Below are positions 36,653-46,499 of a DNA stretch of 64,000 nucleotides, piece after piece. Both the position numbers and the translations under genes were made by a program. The DNA is from Cocleimonas flava. GTDB taxonomy: Bacteria; Pseudomonadota; Gammaproteobacteria; Thiotrichales; Thiotrichaceae. The notes beneath the pieces are model-generated. The model was not told the origin of the DNA. It searched no databases and was given only the letters and a program-made list of their open reading frames with translations. Every line of letters begins with the position of its first letter. The stretch's first letter is position 1. Location: positions 1,241,351-1,305,350 of the forward strand of contig NZ_SMFQ01000002.1 in NCBI RefSeq assembly GCF_004339015.1. Reading direction: 5' to 3'.

Positions 36653-38050
36653 TTAACTCATAAACCCAAGATCATTGGTGTCGAAATTACTTAGATTAGG
36701 GAATATCTCATTCATATCGCTGTCTGACATTCCCATCCATTTGGCTAATGTTGCTCCATATTGGTCGACACCATATTTGGGGATGAAGCGTCCGGTATCC
36801 TGAGCATCATCGGGACCGTCAATAGTTAGATTAATCGGCTCGCCGTGTACTTGGCCGCCCTTAACTGCATCACCCATGATTATATTGTGACCTGCCCATG
36901 CGTGGTCTGTTCCATCACCGTTAATGCTCATGGTGCGACCAAATTCGCTGGCGGTGAAGGTTGTAACGCTGTCTGCAATTCCAAGTTCTACGGTTGTGTC
37001 ATAGAAGCTTTTTAAGGCGTCGTTGAGCTTGCCTAATCGCTCTGCATGGTCGGCTAATTGATTGCCGTGTGTATCCCACCCTCCTAGTGCGACAAAGAAT
37101 ATCTGGCGTTTTTGCCCAAGGTTCTCGCGAATAGAAATCATTTTTGCTGCCATCTTTAATTCAACAGCTAACTCATTATCACTTGGGTATTCGGTTGTGA
37201 TTTCTTGTGCCTGTGCAATTTGTTCTATTAATGAATTGATGCGTTCTTCCGTACTGTTGTAGGTGCTTGTCATGTGTTGCTGTAACAGTGATGAGCTGCT
37301 ACTGGCTTTTATTCTATTCCACGCAGCAATCCTACTTTCTTTGTGTGGACCATTGGGCCAGACATCGGGTGTGAAAGAACGAATTTGGGTGACGCCCTCA
37401 TAAGGGTTTAATACAAAATCCAGTGGTTTTATGCCTTTTTGCCAGACACTATTGCCTGCAAGGCTAAACATTGACGGCTCGGTAGGGTTGCTATTAGCTG
37501 AGGCAAGCATGTCTATCATTCTTCCGCCCCAGCCTGGTGGATGTACGCTGTTTTTGGCTGTGGTTCCAGTTTCCCAGAATTCTTGTTGGTGACTGTGCGA
37601 GAATAAATCTGGTGGTAATTGAACAGATTTATTCTTGAAAGTTTGTCTTGAGGTTGGCTCAATGATTGCGCCTATATTTGTTGCGACCGCTAATTTGTCA
37701 TCATTATATAGCTGTTGTAAATCAGGCAGAGAAGAGTGAAATGCTTGTTCTCCACCTTTTAATGCGTGTAACGAATTTCGTGATAATGCCATGCCTGTTC
37801 TGGCTGCCTGATACTTTTGATAAGCACTTTGCTCGTAGGGAATCATGGTATTAAAAGCATCATTTCCTCCTAACAGGAAAACACATACGAGTGATTTGTG
37901 GTCGTCGAAATGACTGTAATCGCTATCAGCGGCAATCGCTGCATTCATCAGCTGTAGTTTGCCTTGTGTGGCTAGCAAGGATGAGGAGCCAACGCCTACG
38001 GACAGTTTCTTTAAGAAGCTACGACGTGATTGTGAATGTTTTTTAATCAT
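36653..38050 (-). CDS. DUF1501 protein with Tat signal (sulfatase-like fold)
   Basis: The 465-residue protein has a twin-arginine signal (SRRSFLKKLSVGVG) and so is exported folded. DUF1501 features are LVCVFLLGGNDAFNTMIPY near residue 55, FFVALGGWDTHGNQ near 323, TFTASEFGRTMSINGDGTDHAW near 366 and HNIIMGDAVKGG. The family relates to alkaline phosphatase-like metalloenzymes, but its substrates are unknown. It is almost always paired with DUF1800, here 46 nt upstream on the same strand. Confidence 0.92.
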   Translation of the reverse strand: MIKKHSQSRRSFLKKLSVGVGSSSLLATQGKLQLMNAAIAADSDYSHFDDHKSLVCVFLLGGNDAFNTMIPYEQSAYQKYQAARTGMALSRNSLHALKGGEQAFHSSLPDLQQLYNDDKLAVATNIGAIIEPTSRQTFKNKSVQLPPDLFSHSHQQEFWETGTTAKNSVHPPGWGGRMIDMLASANSNPTEPSMFSLAGNSVWQKGIKPLDFVLNPYEGVTQIRSFTPDVWPNGPHKESRIAAWNRIKASSSSSLLQQHMTSTYNSTEERINSLIEQIAQAQEITTEYPSDNELAVELKMAAKMISIRENLGQKRQIFFVALGGWDTHGNQLADHAERLGKLNDALKSFYDTTVELGIADSVTTFTASEFGRTMSINGDGTDHAWAGHNIIMGDAVKGGQVHGEPINLTIDGPDDAQDTGRFIPKYGVDQYGATLAKWMGMSDSDMNEIFPNLSNFDTNDLGFMS

Positions 38051-38096
38051 AATTTTGTCCTTTATTCCTTCTGGTTCGAAGGTTACTTCTTTGCGT

Positions 38097-39908
38097 TTAT
38101 TTTTGGATTAAGTATTCAGGTGAACTGATGATGAGCAATATTGCCTCTCTGGCTTTTTGTAGCTGTCCCTCTCTTCCCTCCTGATAGATGTCCGGGGCAT
38201 TTAGGTGATCAGTGAGGATATCTCGCAGCGATGTGGTCATGTCTTTATCGAGTAATACCAGGTTGAGATAATCCAGTAAATTTTCAGTATCTGCGGCTAA
38301 GTCAGTGACATCCGATAGGTTTAATTTTGAATACCCTTCCAGTTCAGGAGTGATCGGTTTACTGTCGCTGAATTCTTCTATTATCTGGTGAAAAAGATTG
38401 GTACCGGCAACCATGGTGTTCTCGTTGATAATCTGGAATTCAGGCGCACTCAAGCCATTATCGTTTAGCAATCCGCTTGGTGAGTAGTTAGGTTTGTAAA
38501 AATTAAAAACGGATCTGGCTTGCAACGGACCTTGCCCTGTCTTTTGAGCAAACCAGTCTAGCGAGCTATAAAAATTGTAATTTCTGTAGCTACCTTGCCC
38601 ACAGCGCTTGTCTGGTTCCCAGTAATGTCCCACTTTAAGCGATGTTTGCATATTGAAAACACGCCAGAGATGACTCATACGTAACATGGGCTCACGAAGC
38701 TTGCCGAAGCTATCTGGCTTATTTGTTGCCAGTGCTTCGTCATCCAGTAATATGGCGCTTACTACCGCTTTAAGATCGCCTTTAACGCCATTGCCGTTAT
38801 CATTGAATTTTTCCGCCACCCGCTCGACATACTGTGGGCTAGGGTTGCTGGTAACTAAACGTTTAATCAGTTGTTTACTAATGAAGGGGGCGATGTTCTG
38901 GTGTTGAAAAATATTATCGAGCGCAAAGTCTAAATCTTGTCTCGCCGATTGATTGGCGCTACTTTGTGCTCCATTTAATAGCGTTTTTGCAGAGGTGTCG
39001 TGGTATTCCTCAACGGCTACCAATGGCACAGTGTGATCTCCATGACCAAAGTATTCATGCCATTCCAAGTTTGAATAATTCCAGCCAGTAAATACTTTTG
39101 CGAATTCTTCGATGGTTTTCTGATTATAGGTTGGGATTGTTGCGCCATTTGCATCTAACTTTTCGCTACCATCCAGATTTAATTCGTGAACTCCAATGGT
39201 AAATAACTGTAAAAGTTCTCTCGCATAATTCTCATCTGGACGAATCGTACCTTCTGCGTTTGCTTTCTGATTGCGGGACATACTTAAAAAATCACCCATG
39301 GCTGGATGCAAGGTGACATCAGTAAGTAAATTACGATAATTGCCAAAGGCGTGCTTTACCAGAACGTCATAATAACTGGTTACTGCATATTGAAAATCAC
39401 TGAGACCTAAACCCTGTGAGTCTGAAATAACTAAAATTTCGCTTAATGCGAGTGCAACGCGTTGGCGTAATTGGTCTTCAGCGCTTGTAGCGGTTTCCCA
39501 CCAAACTTGATGGCGTGCGTAAACTGCTTCCCATGTGTCGACTAATAGTTTTCCATCATCATCCTTATCAGCACACATTTGTTTAGCGAGTTGCTTAACG
39601 TAAGGGAAGTGGTAGGTTGGTGATGTTAAAAATTGCTGGTTTAGCCATGCATCATAGGTTTCTTTAGCAAGCAATTGATTGATGCTTTCCTTCGTTGGCC
39701 CGTAGGTTGAGCGCGCGAGAAATTTTGATGCATCACGTTGATTTTTAACTTGAATAGAACTCGTGGCGGTTGTTGTTGAGTCTGTAGATGGTGGTGTGGT
39801 TGTTATATCAGGAGTGTTTGACGTCGTTCCTGAGCCGCCTCCACCTCCGCAGGCAGATAGTACAACGGTAGTTACAAATAGGGTGACTATTTTGCAATTA
39901 ATGGACAT
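38097..39908 (-). CDS. DUF1800 lipoprotein
   Basis: The 603-residue protein begins with a lipoprotein signal (VVLSACGGGGG, lipidated Cys 20) and a Thr/Ser-rich linker. The DUF1800 domain follows with AARD-like RDASKFLARSTYGPT, RPDENYARELLQLFTIGVHELN and FAKVFTGWNYS. The function is unknown. Pairing with DUF1501 is conserved across many bacteria and suggests one exported system. Confidence 0.92.
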   Translation of the reverse strand: MSINCKIVTLFVTTVVLSACGGGGGSGTTSNTPDITTTPPSTDSTTTATSSIQVKNQRDASKFLARSTYGPTKESINQLLAKETYDAWLNQQFLTSPTYHFPYVKQLAKQMCADKDDDGKLLVDTWEAVYARHQVWWETATSAEDQLRQRVALALSEILVISDSQGLGLSDFQYAVTSYYDVLVKHAFGNYRNLLTDVTLHPAMGDFLSMSRNQKANAEGTIRPDENYARELLQLFTIGVHELNLDGSEKLDANGATIPTYNQKTIEEFAKVFTGWNYSNLEWHEYFGHGDHTVPLVAVEEYHDTSAKTLLNGAQSSANQSARQDLDFALDNIFQHQNIAPFISKQLIKRLVTSNPSPQYVERVAEKFNDNGNGVKGDLKAVVSAILLDDEALATNKPDSFGKLREPMLRMSHLWRVFNMQTSLKVGHYWEPDKRCGQGSYRNYNFYSSLDWFAQKTGQGPLQARSVFNFYKPNYSPSGLLNDNGLSAPEFQIINENTMVAGTNLFHQIIEEFSDSKPITPELEGYSKLNLSDVTDLAADTENLLDYLNLVLLDKDMTTSLRDILTDHLNAPDIYQEGREGQLQKAREAILLIISSPEYLIQK

Positions 39909-40077
39909 GATACTATCCTTTTTGTCTTATTTTCTAGCGGTGTTAAGACGTAGCTTCTTAGGTACTTTTTTATATTTACTTAAGGCGATTACGTTAATCA
40001 AAGCACATCGTTAGATGGCTAATATGACAACTGACCGCTTAATTTATGCTTAACGTAATTTTTAAAATCTTTACCTT

Positions 40078-40554
40078 ATGACAAATATTCTTAAAGAAGT
40101 TTCAAATAAATTGCATGCTAATCATCTTGTAATGGCTACTGCAGAGTCATGCACAGGTGGTTGGGTTGCCAAGCAAATAACTGATTTAGAGGGTAGTTCT
40201 GCTATTTTTGATCGTGGTTTTGTGACTTATAGCAATGAAGCAAAACAGGATATGTTGGGCGTTTCAGCGGAGACCATCAATGAATTCGGCGCCGTTAGTG
40301 AAGAAGTTGCATTAGAAATGGTTACTGGAGCTATCGAACATTCGAATGCAGATATTGCTGTATCAATAAGCGGTATAGCAGGCCCTGCTGGTGGAACAAA
40401 GTTAAAGCCTGTCGGCACGGTTTGCTTTGGCTGGAAGAAAAAAGAAGGGGAAGCTCGTGCTGAAACAATACTTTTTAAAGGTGATAGGGACAGTGTGAGA
40501 AGTCAGGCTGTGGATTATGCTTTGAGTGGGATAATGAAGTTAATAGATAATTAA
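40078..40554 (+). CDS. pncC: Nicotinamide-nucleotide amidohydrolase (CinA C-terminal domain)
   Basis: The 158-residue enzyme converts NMN to nicotinate mononucleotide in pyridine nucleotide recycling. It carries TAESCTGGWVAKQITDLEGSS near residue 21, FVTYSNEAKQDMLGV, GAVSEEVALEM and ISGIAGPAGGTKLKPVGTV. It is the stand-alone deamidase half of CinA; the other half is at 28407-29180. Its position just upstream of recA is conserved in gammaproteobacteria. Confidence 0.93.
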   Translation: MTNILKEVSNKLHANHLVMATAESCTGGWVAKQITDLEGSSAIFDRGFVTYSNEAKQDMLGVSAETINEFGAVSEEVALEMVTGAIEHSNADIAVSISGIAGPAGGTKLKPVGTVCFGWKKKEGEARAETILFKGDRDSVRSQAVDYALSGIMKLIDN

Positions 40555-40572
40555 ATGCAATTGTTTGCTTTA

Positions 40573-40600
40573 TGTTCGCTTTTATGTTTAAAATAGAACA
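40573..40600. promoter_or_regulatory. 28-nt interrupted palindrome over a putative -10 box upstream of recA
   Basis: TGTTC-gc-TTTTA-tgtt-TAAAA-ta-GAACA reads the same on both strands in its paired blocks. It includes TAAAAT (40589-40594), a good -10, with TTGCTT 18 nt upstream (40565-40570) as a weak -35. No CTG-N10-CAG SOS box is present in this region, so this is a candidate operator for LexA or another regulator. Confidence 0.4.
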
Positions 40601-40723
40601 AACAACGAAATTGTATGATTTAAAAGTACACGTAAATAAGTACAAATGATCAACGAACAATATAACTAAGTATTCATAGAACTTAGATATAACAAAATAA
40701 ATAGATACCGGGAAACGATTAAA

Positions 40724-41767
40724 ATGGATGAGCAAAGAAAACAAGCACTAGCAGCCGCATTAGGACAAATCGAAAGACAGTTTGGTAAAGGGACTGTCAT
40801 GCGTATGGGGGATTCTGCAGCAGCACGAAATATAGAAGTGATATCAACAGGTTCTCTAACACTGGATATTGCTTTGGGTATAGGTGGTTTGCCTAAAGGC
40901 CGTGTTATAGAAATTTACGGTCCAGAATCATCTGGTAAAACAACAATGACATTACATGCTATTGCAGAATGTCAGAAGAACGGCGGTACAGCAGCATTTA
41001 TTGATGCGGAACACGCTCTTGATCCTGGTTATGCAGAAAAACTGGGTGTGAATATTGATGATATGTTGGTATCTCAACCAGACACGGGTGAACAAGCGCT
41101 TGAAGTAACAGATATGTTAGTTCGTTCTGGTGGTGTAGATCTAGTGGTTATCGACTCAGTAGCCGCACTAACACCTAAAGCAGAAATTGAAGGTGACATG
41201 GGTGATTCACACATGGGTCTTCAGGCGCGTTTAATGTCACAAGCGTTACGTAAGTTAACGGCCAATATCAAACGCTCAAACACTATGGTTATCTTTATCA
41301 ACCAGATTCGTATGAAGATTGGCGTGATGTTTGGAAGCCCAGAAACGACAACGGGTGGTAACGCACTTAAGTTTTATGCTTCTGTAAGATTAGATATCAG
41401 ACGTATTGGTGCTGTTAAAAAAGGTGATGAAATCATCGGTAACAGTACGCGTGTAAAAGTGGTTAAAAATAAAATGGCACCTCCATTTAAACAGGCTGAA
41501 TTTGAAATTAAATACGGCGAAGGTGTGTCACATGTTGGAGAGCTTTTGGACTTAGGTGTTCAAGAAGGGATCGTAAATAAAGCAGGTGCCTGGTATAGCT
41601 ACAACAGTGAAAAAATCGGACAAGGTAAAGAAAATTCAGGGGTATATTTGAAAGAGCACCCTGAGATTGCTGAAGAAATAGAAAAACTACTTCGTGAGAA
41701 GCTATTGCCATCTAAAACAGCTGTAGCTGATGCAGAAGAAATTGATGATGCAAAAGAAGTAGATTAA
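40724..41767 (+). CDS. recA: RecA recombinase
   Basis: The 347-residue protein is a full-length RecA, which forms filaments on ssDNA for strand exchange and for LexA self-cleavage. It shows Walker A GPESSGKT (66-73), [17 protein letters not shown], the L2 region [28 protein letters not shown] and an acidic C-terminus ([12 protein letters not shown]). It is followed by a large terminator hairpin and recX. Confidence 0.98.
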   Translation: MDEQRKQALAAALGQIERQFGKGTVMRMGDSAAARNIEVISTGSLTLDIALGIGGLPKGRVIEIYGPESSGKTTMTLHAIAECQKNGGTAAFIDAEHALDPGYAEKLGVNIDDMLVSQPDTGEQALEVTDMLVRSGGVDLVVIDSVAALTPKAEIEGDMGDSHMGLQARLMSQALRKLTANIKRSNTMVIFINQIRMKIGVMFGSPETTTGGNALKFYASVRLDIRRIGAVKKGDEIIGNSTRVKVVKNKMAPPFKQAEFEIKYGEGVSHVGELLDLGVQEGIVNKAGAWYSYNSEKIGQGKENSGVYLKEHPEIAEEIEKLLREKLLPSKTAVADAEEIDDAKEVD

Positions 41768-41819
41768 GAGAGTAGATCTCAAAAGAGATTAATTCTTTTA
41801 TATAAAACCAGTTCCCCTT

Positions 41820-41894
41820 GGTCAAAAAAGGGTGGGGTATCATCCCCCCATAATTTGTGTCAAACACACCCCCACCCTTTTGACCCCTTTTTTT
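41820..41894 (+). terminator. Large terminator hairpin between recA and recX with degenerate inverted G-run copies
   Basis: GGTCAAAAAAGGGTGGGG (41820-41837) pairs with CCCCACCCTTTTGACC (41870-41885), with two extra A in the left arm; seven T follow at 41888-41894. The loop contains GTGT-CAA-ACAC and a C6 run (41843-41848) that can pair with GGGG instead. The right arm read on the minus strand (GGGTGGGGGTGTGTT) resembles the dispersed element. Read-through would supply recX, so it may set the recA:recX ratio. Confidence 0.82.
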
Positions 41895-42011
41895 GAAGAA
41901 TGGGAACTTAGTTACTAATAGATATTTATTAGTTATTAAAACAAAGCACGACAGATTAAATATAAGAAATTAAAGATACAAAAATATAAAACAAGTTAGT
42001 TGGGGTCTACA

Positions 42012-42479
42012 GTGAGTAAATTAGCGTTTAGTAAAAAAGATAATTATACGCGTTGCATGAATTCGGCGATCTATTCACTCGCTATGCGTGAACATTCAAG
42101 ATTAGAATTATTTAATAAATTAAAAGTTAAAGACTTTGCAGAAGGCGTTGACCTTAATAAACTTCTTGATGAGTTGATTGAAAATAATTATTTAAATGAA
42201 GAGCGTTTTGCAGAATGCTTCGTTAGATCAAGAGTAAATCGCGGGCAAGGCCGACTTAAAATAACGAATGAATTACAACGAAAAGGTATTAGCCAATCTC
42301 TAATTCAACAAGCAATCGATAAAAATGAAATTGATTGGTATGAGGTAGCTACAGAGCAAATCGAAAAAAAATACGGAGAGACAACGCCAGTTGATTACAA
42401 GGAAAAAACAAAACGTATGCGTTTTTTGTCTAGTCGAGGTTTTGATACCTACATAATTAGAGATTTAGTTGGCGCATAA
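42012..42479 (+). CDS. recX: RecX regulatory protein
   Basis: RecX binds RecA filaments and limits their extension and activity. I choose the GTG at 42012 (VSKLAFSKKDN), preceded by GGGG; an in-frame TTG at 42000 would add four residues. The 155-residue all-helical protein has three-helix RecX repeats: AIYSLAMREHSRLELFNKL, LIENNYLNEERFAECFVRSR and RMRFLSSRGFDTYIIRDLV. It lies between recA and alaS as in many relatives. Confidence 0.92.
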   Translation: MSKLAFSKKDNYTRCMNSAIYSLAMREHSRLELFNKLKVKDFAEGVDLNKLLDELIENNYLNEERFAECFVRSRVNRGQGRLKITNELQRKGISQSLIQQAIDKNEIDWYEVATEQIEKKYGETTPVDYKEKTKRMRFLSSRGFDTYIIRDLVGA

Positions 42480-42621
42480 CAATAAAAAGTACGATTAATC
42501 TTAAAATTAAGGCTAAAAAGTATCCACTTTTATCAAGCTATATAAGAAAAAACTAACTCTATCTTGAATCTACCTCAACATACATAGACAATAGCCACTT
42601 TATGCACTAGCAGAGTTAAGC

Positions 42622-45258
42622 ATGTCGGTAGATTCAAATAAAAAAATGAGTACAGCTGAAATCAGAAGCAGCTTTCTGGATTTCTTCGCTGGAAAAGGTC
42701 ATACGATTGTTCCATCAAGTTCTCTCATTCCCGGGAATGATAAGACATTATTATTTACCAATGCTGGTATGGTGCAATTTAAAGATATCTTTTTAGGTGA
42801 CGAGAAAAGCAATTTTTCAAGAGCAACCACTTCACAAAGATGTGTACGCGCAGGTGGTAAACATAACGATTTAGAGAACGTAGGTTATACCGCGAGACAT
42901 CATACTTTTTTCGAGATGATGGGTAATTTTAGTTTTGGTGATTACTTTAAAGAAGATGCGATTTTATTCGCATGGGAATATCTAACTGAAGTTCTGAAGC
43001 TGCCTAAAGAGAAACTCTGGGTCACGGTATACGCCGATGATGATGAAGCAGCGAGTATCTGGATTGATAAACTAGGTTTTCCTGCAGATCGTTTGAGTCG
43101 AATTGGTGATAAGCCAGGCAAAAAGTACGAAAGTGATAATTTCTGGGCAATGGGAGATACCGGTCCCTGTGGCCCATGTAGTGAAATATTCTACGATCAT
43201 GGTGAACATATCTGGGGTGGTCCTCCAGGTACACCTGAAGAAGATGGTGATCGATACATAGAAATCTGGAATCTGGTATTCATGCAATACAATCGCGCGA
43301 AAGATGGTGCGATGAGCAATCTTCCAAAGCCTTCAATAGATACGGGTATGGGTCTAGAAAGACTCGCCGCCATACTTCAGGGTGGTCATAGCAATTATGA
43401 TATAGACCTGTTTCAAAACCTCATTAAATTTATTGCGGATCTATCCAACACAAAAGATTTAGACAATGCTTCGTTAAAAGTCATTGCAGACCACATTCGA
43501 TCCTGTGCATTTTTGATCGTAGATGGAGTGATTCCATCGAATGAAGGCAGAGGTTATGTTTTAAGACGCATCATCAGAAGAGCTGCGCGTCATGGGCATA
43601 AACTGGGTTTAGAAAAAGAATTCTTTTATAAGATTGTCGCACCTCTTGTTAAAGAGATGGGTGAAGCCTATCCAGAACTAGTTAAAGCACAGGTAACAGT
43701 TGAAGAGATTCTGTTAAAAGAAGAGAAACGTTTTGCCGAAACGTTAGATCGTGGCATGAAGATACTAAGCACTACAATTCAGGAATTAGAAGGCGATACG
43801 CTTCCTGGTAAAGTGGTATTCAAACTTTATGATACGTATGGATTCCCACTAGATTTAACGGCGGATATTGCACGCGAACATAATCTTGCGATTGATGAAG
43901 CAGGGTTTGATGCTGAAATGAAAATTCAGAAAGACACAGCGTCTTCAGCAGGAAAATTTGGCAGTGATTACACCAATAAACTGGATGTTTCTGGTGAAAC
44001 CAGTTTCAGTGGTTATGAAAAAACCAATGACTCTAGTAAAGTCGAATCTATCTTTTCTGATGGTAAGAAGGTTACTTCGTTGAAAGAAGGCGAGACTGGC
44101 CAAATCATTCTAGGCAATACCCCATTTTATGCAGAATCAGGTGGTCCTGTAGGCGATACTGGAAAGCTGATTTCTGGCAGTAATGTTTTTGATGTGAAAG
44201 ACACGCAAAAGCAAGGCGATGTTTATATTCATTACGGCATTGTATCTTCTGGTTCTTTTGGAACGGGTGATGACGTCATGGCTGAAGTGGATAATGAGCG
44301 TCGACAGGCAATCGTCCTCAACCATTCTGGCACACATTTAATGCATAAGGCTTTAAGACAAGTCTTGGGCGAACATGTTGAACAAAAAGGTTCGTTGGTA
44401 ACGCCAGAAAGATTGCGATTCGATTTCTCTCATGGCGAGCCCATGACTAAAGCAGAAATTGCTGAAGTAGAAAGAATAGTTAATCACGAAATCCGTTTGA
44501 ATGCAGAAGCGAAAGCGGATGTGATGAGCATGGATGATGCTATTGAAAAAGGTGCTATGGCTTTATTCGGTGAAAAATACGGCGATGAAGTACGTGTCGT
44601 GAATATTGGTTACTCCACAGAACTTTGTGGTGGTGTACATGTAAAACGTGCCGGAGATATCGGTTTATTTAAAATCATTAGTGAAGGTGGCGTTGCTGCA
44701 GGCGTGCGACGTATTGAAGCGGTTACAGGTGAAGGTGCAATTAACTGGATTGAAGAGCGTTCTGATCAATTGGAGAACATTGCTTCATTAGTTAAAACAT
44801 CCGCAGGTAATGCTAGCGATAAAGTCACTCAAATCCTTGAAAGATCTCGTGCGTTAGAAAAAGAGCTGGAGCAGTTAAAGACCAAGCTCGCGACTCAAGC
44901 AGGTTCTGACTTGGCATCTCAAGCAGTGGAAGTCGCTGGTATCAAGGTATTGGCTGCCAATCTGGATGGAGCTGATCCTAAATCACTACGCGATACGGTT
45001 GATCAACTTAAGAATAAATTGGGTAAAGCAGCAGTTATTGTTGCGGCCGTTGATGGTGATAAAGTCAGCTTGGTGGCAGGTGTTACTAAAGGTGAGACGG
45101 ACAAAATAAAAGCAGGCGACTTGTTGAAACATGTTGCTAGTCAAATTGATGGCAAAGGTGGCGGAAGACCAGATATGGCGCAGGGTGGCGGTAACAACCC
45201 AAGTGCTTTACCAAAAGCCTTAGAGTCAGTTGTGAGTTGGGTAGAAGGACAAATTTAA
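42622..45258 (+). CDS. alaS: Alanyl-tRNA synthetase
   Basis: The 878-residue class II synthetase charges tRNA-Ala. The N-terminal catalytic core has [43 protein letters not shown] and GMGLERLA. The editing domain carries the zinc-site pairs HSGTHLMH and CGGVH, and a C-terminal DHHA1-like domain ends near [11 protein letters not shown]. Its TAA stop overlaps the lysC ATG, so the genes are translationally coupled. Confidence 0.98.
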   Translation: MSVDSNKKMSTAEIRSSFLDFFAGKGHTIVPSSSLIPGNDKTLLFTNAGMVQFKDIFLGDEKSNFSRATTSQRCVRAGGKHNDLENVGYTARHHTFFEMMGNFSFGDYFKEDAILFAWEYLTEVLKLPKEKLWVTVYADDDEAASIWIDKLGFPADRLSRIGDKPGKKYESDNFWAMGDTGPCGPCSEIFYDHGEHIWGGPPGTPEEDGDRYIEIWNLVFMQYNRAKDGAMSNLPKPSIDTGMGLERLAAILQGGHSNYDIDLFQNLIKFIADLSNTKDLDNASLKVIADHIRSCAFLIVDGVIPSNEGRGYVLRRIIRRAARHGHKLGLEKEFFYKIVAPLVKEMGEAYPELVKAQVTVEEILLKEEKRFAETLDRGMKILSTTIQELEGDTLPGKVVFKLYDTYGFPLDLTADIAREHNLAIDEAGFDAEMKIQKDTASSAGKFGSDYTNKLDVSGETSFSGYEKTNDSSKVESIFSDGKKVTSLKEGETGQIILGNTPFYAESGGPVGDTGKLISGSNVFDVKDTQKQGDVYIHYGIVSSGSFGTGDDVMAEVDNERRQAIVLNHSGTHLMHKALRQVLGEHVEQKGSLVTPERLRFDFSHGEPMTKAEIAEVERIVNHEIRLNAEAKADVMSMDDAIEKGAMALFGEKYGDEVRVVNIGYSTELCGGVHVKRAGDIGLFKIISEGGVAAGVRRIEAVTGEGAINWIEERSDQLENIASLVKTSAGNASDKVTQILERSRALEKELEQLKTKLATQAGSDLASQAVEVAGIKVLAANLDGADPKSLRDTVDQLKNKLGKAAVIVAAVDGDKVSLVAGVTKGETDKIKAGDLLKHVASQIDGKGGGRPDMAQGGGNNPSALPKALESVVSWVEGQI

Positions 45259-46499
45259 TGGAAGCTAAAAAGAATAGGTTAGTTGTACAAAAGTACGGCG
45301 GAACCTCTGTAGGTACGGTAGAGCGTATTCAAGAAGTAGCGAATCGTGTGATTCGTTATCGTAATCGTGGTGACTCAGTTGTGGTAGTTTTATCTGCGAT
45401 GTCAGGCGAAACGAATAAACTCGTTGGTTTGATCAACGAGATTAACCCTAATGGTTCTGCGCGTGAAAAAGACGTTGTGCTATCCACAGGTGAGCAAGTC
45501 ACCATCGGTTTACTCAGCCTTGCGCTAGAAGCAAAAGGGTGTGAAGCGCGTTCTTATACCGGTACCCAAGCACGAGTTATTACTGATAACGCCTATAGTA
45601 AAGCTCGTATTAGTGAAATAGATGGCTCTAAAATCAAAGAAGATTTAAACCTGGGAAAAGTAGTCGTTGTGGCTGGTTTTCAGGGAGTCGATGCCGAAGG
45701 AAATATCACAACCTTAGGTCGTGGTGGATCAGATACTACGGCTGTTGCATTAGCAGTAGCTCTAGATGCCGACGAATGCCAAATTTACACAGACGTGGAT
45801 GGTGTATATACAACGGATCCGCGCATGGTTCCTGAGGCTACGCACATTCCAAAACTTGCACTGGAAGAAATGCTGGAAATGGCAAGTCAGGGCTCTAAAG
45901 TACTACAGATTAGAGCGGTAGAATTTGCTTATAAATACAATATGCCGATCAGAGTATTATCAAGCTTTGATGATGGTGATGATGGAAAGAGTACGCTGGT
46001 AACGCGTGAGGAAGATATAATGGAAGAAGTATTAGTTCGCGGTGTCGCGTTTAACAGAGATGAAGCTCAGCTGACAATTACAGGCGTACCAGATCAGCCC
46101 GGTGTTGCGCATAAAATTCTAGGCCCAATATCGGATGCGAATATCGAAGTTGATATGATCGTGCAAAATATTGGAACAGATGGTGCAACCGATTTTACCT
46201 TTACCGTGCATCGCAATGAGTTGGAGCAAGCGAAGAATATTTTGGCTGAAACGGGTAAATCACTCGGTGCGAAGAACTGGTCTAGCGATGATAAAATAGC
46301 AAAAATTTCGATTATTGGTGGTGGCATGAGATCGCATGCGGGTGTTGCTACACAAATGTTTGAAGCGTTAGCTAAAGAAAATATTAATATTCAATTGATT
46401 TCAACATCTGAAATTAAAGTGTCAGTAGTTATTGATGAGAAGTATTTAGAATTAGCCGTTAGAAGCCTACATGAGGCATTTGATCTACACGAAGCATAA
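45258..46499 (+). CDS. lysC: Aspartokinase
   Basis: The start at 45258 overlaps the alaS stop (TAATG) and has AAGGA upstream; a longer frame from 45237 is unlikely. The 413-residue enzyme phosphorylates aspartate, entering lysine/threonine/methionine synthesis. It has VQKYGGTSVG, FQGVDAEGNITTLGRGGSDTTA, TDVDGVYTTDPR and two C-terminal ACT domains (TITGVPDQPGVAHKI and ISIIGGGMRSHAGVA), so it is the monofunctional allosteric type. Confidence 0.96.
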   Translation: MEAKKNRLVVQKYGGTSVGTVERIQEVANRVIRYRNRGDSVVVVLSAMSGETNKLVGLINEINPNGSAREKDVVLSTGEQVTIGLLSLALEAKGCEARSYTGTQARVITDNAYSKARISEIDGSKIKEDLNLGKVVVVAGFQGVDAEGNITTLGRGGSDTTAVALAVALDADECQIYTDVDGVYTTDPRMVPEATHIPKLALEEMLEMASQGSKVLQIRAVEFAYKYNMPIRVLSSFDDGDDGKSTLVTREEDIMEEVLVRGVAFNRDEAQLTITGVPDQPGVAHKILGPISDANIEVDMIVQNIGTDGATDFTFTVHRNELEQAKNILAETGKSLGAKNWSSDDKIAKISIIGGGMRSHAGVATQMFEALAKENINIQLISTSEIKVSVVIDEKYLELAVRSLHEAFDLHEA

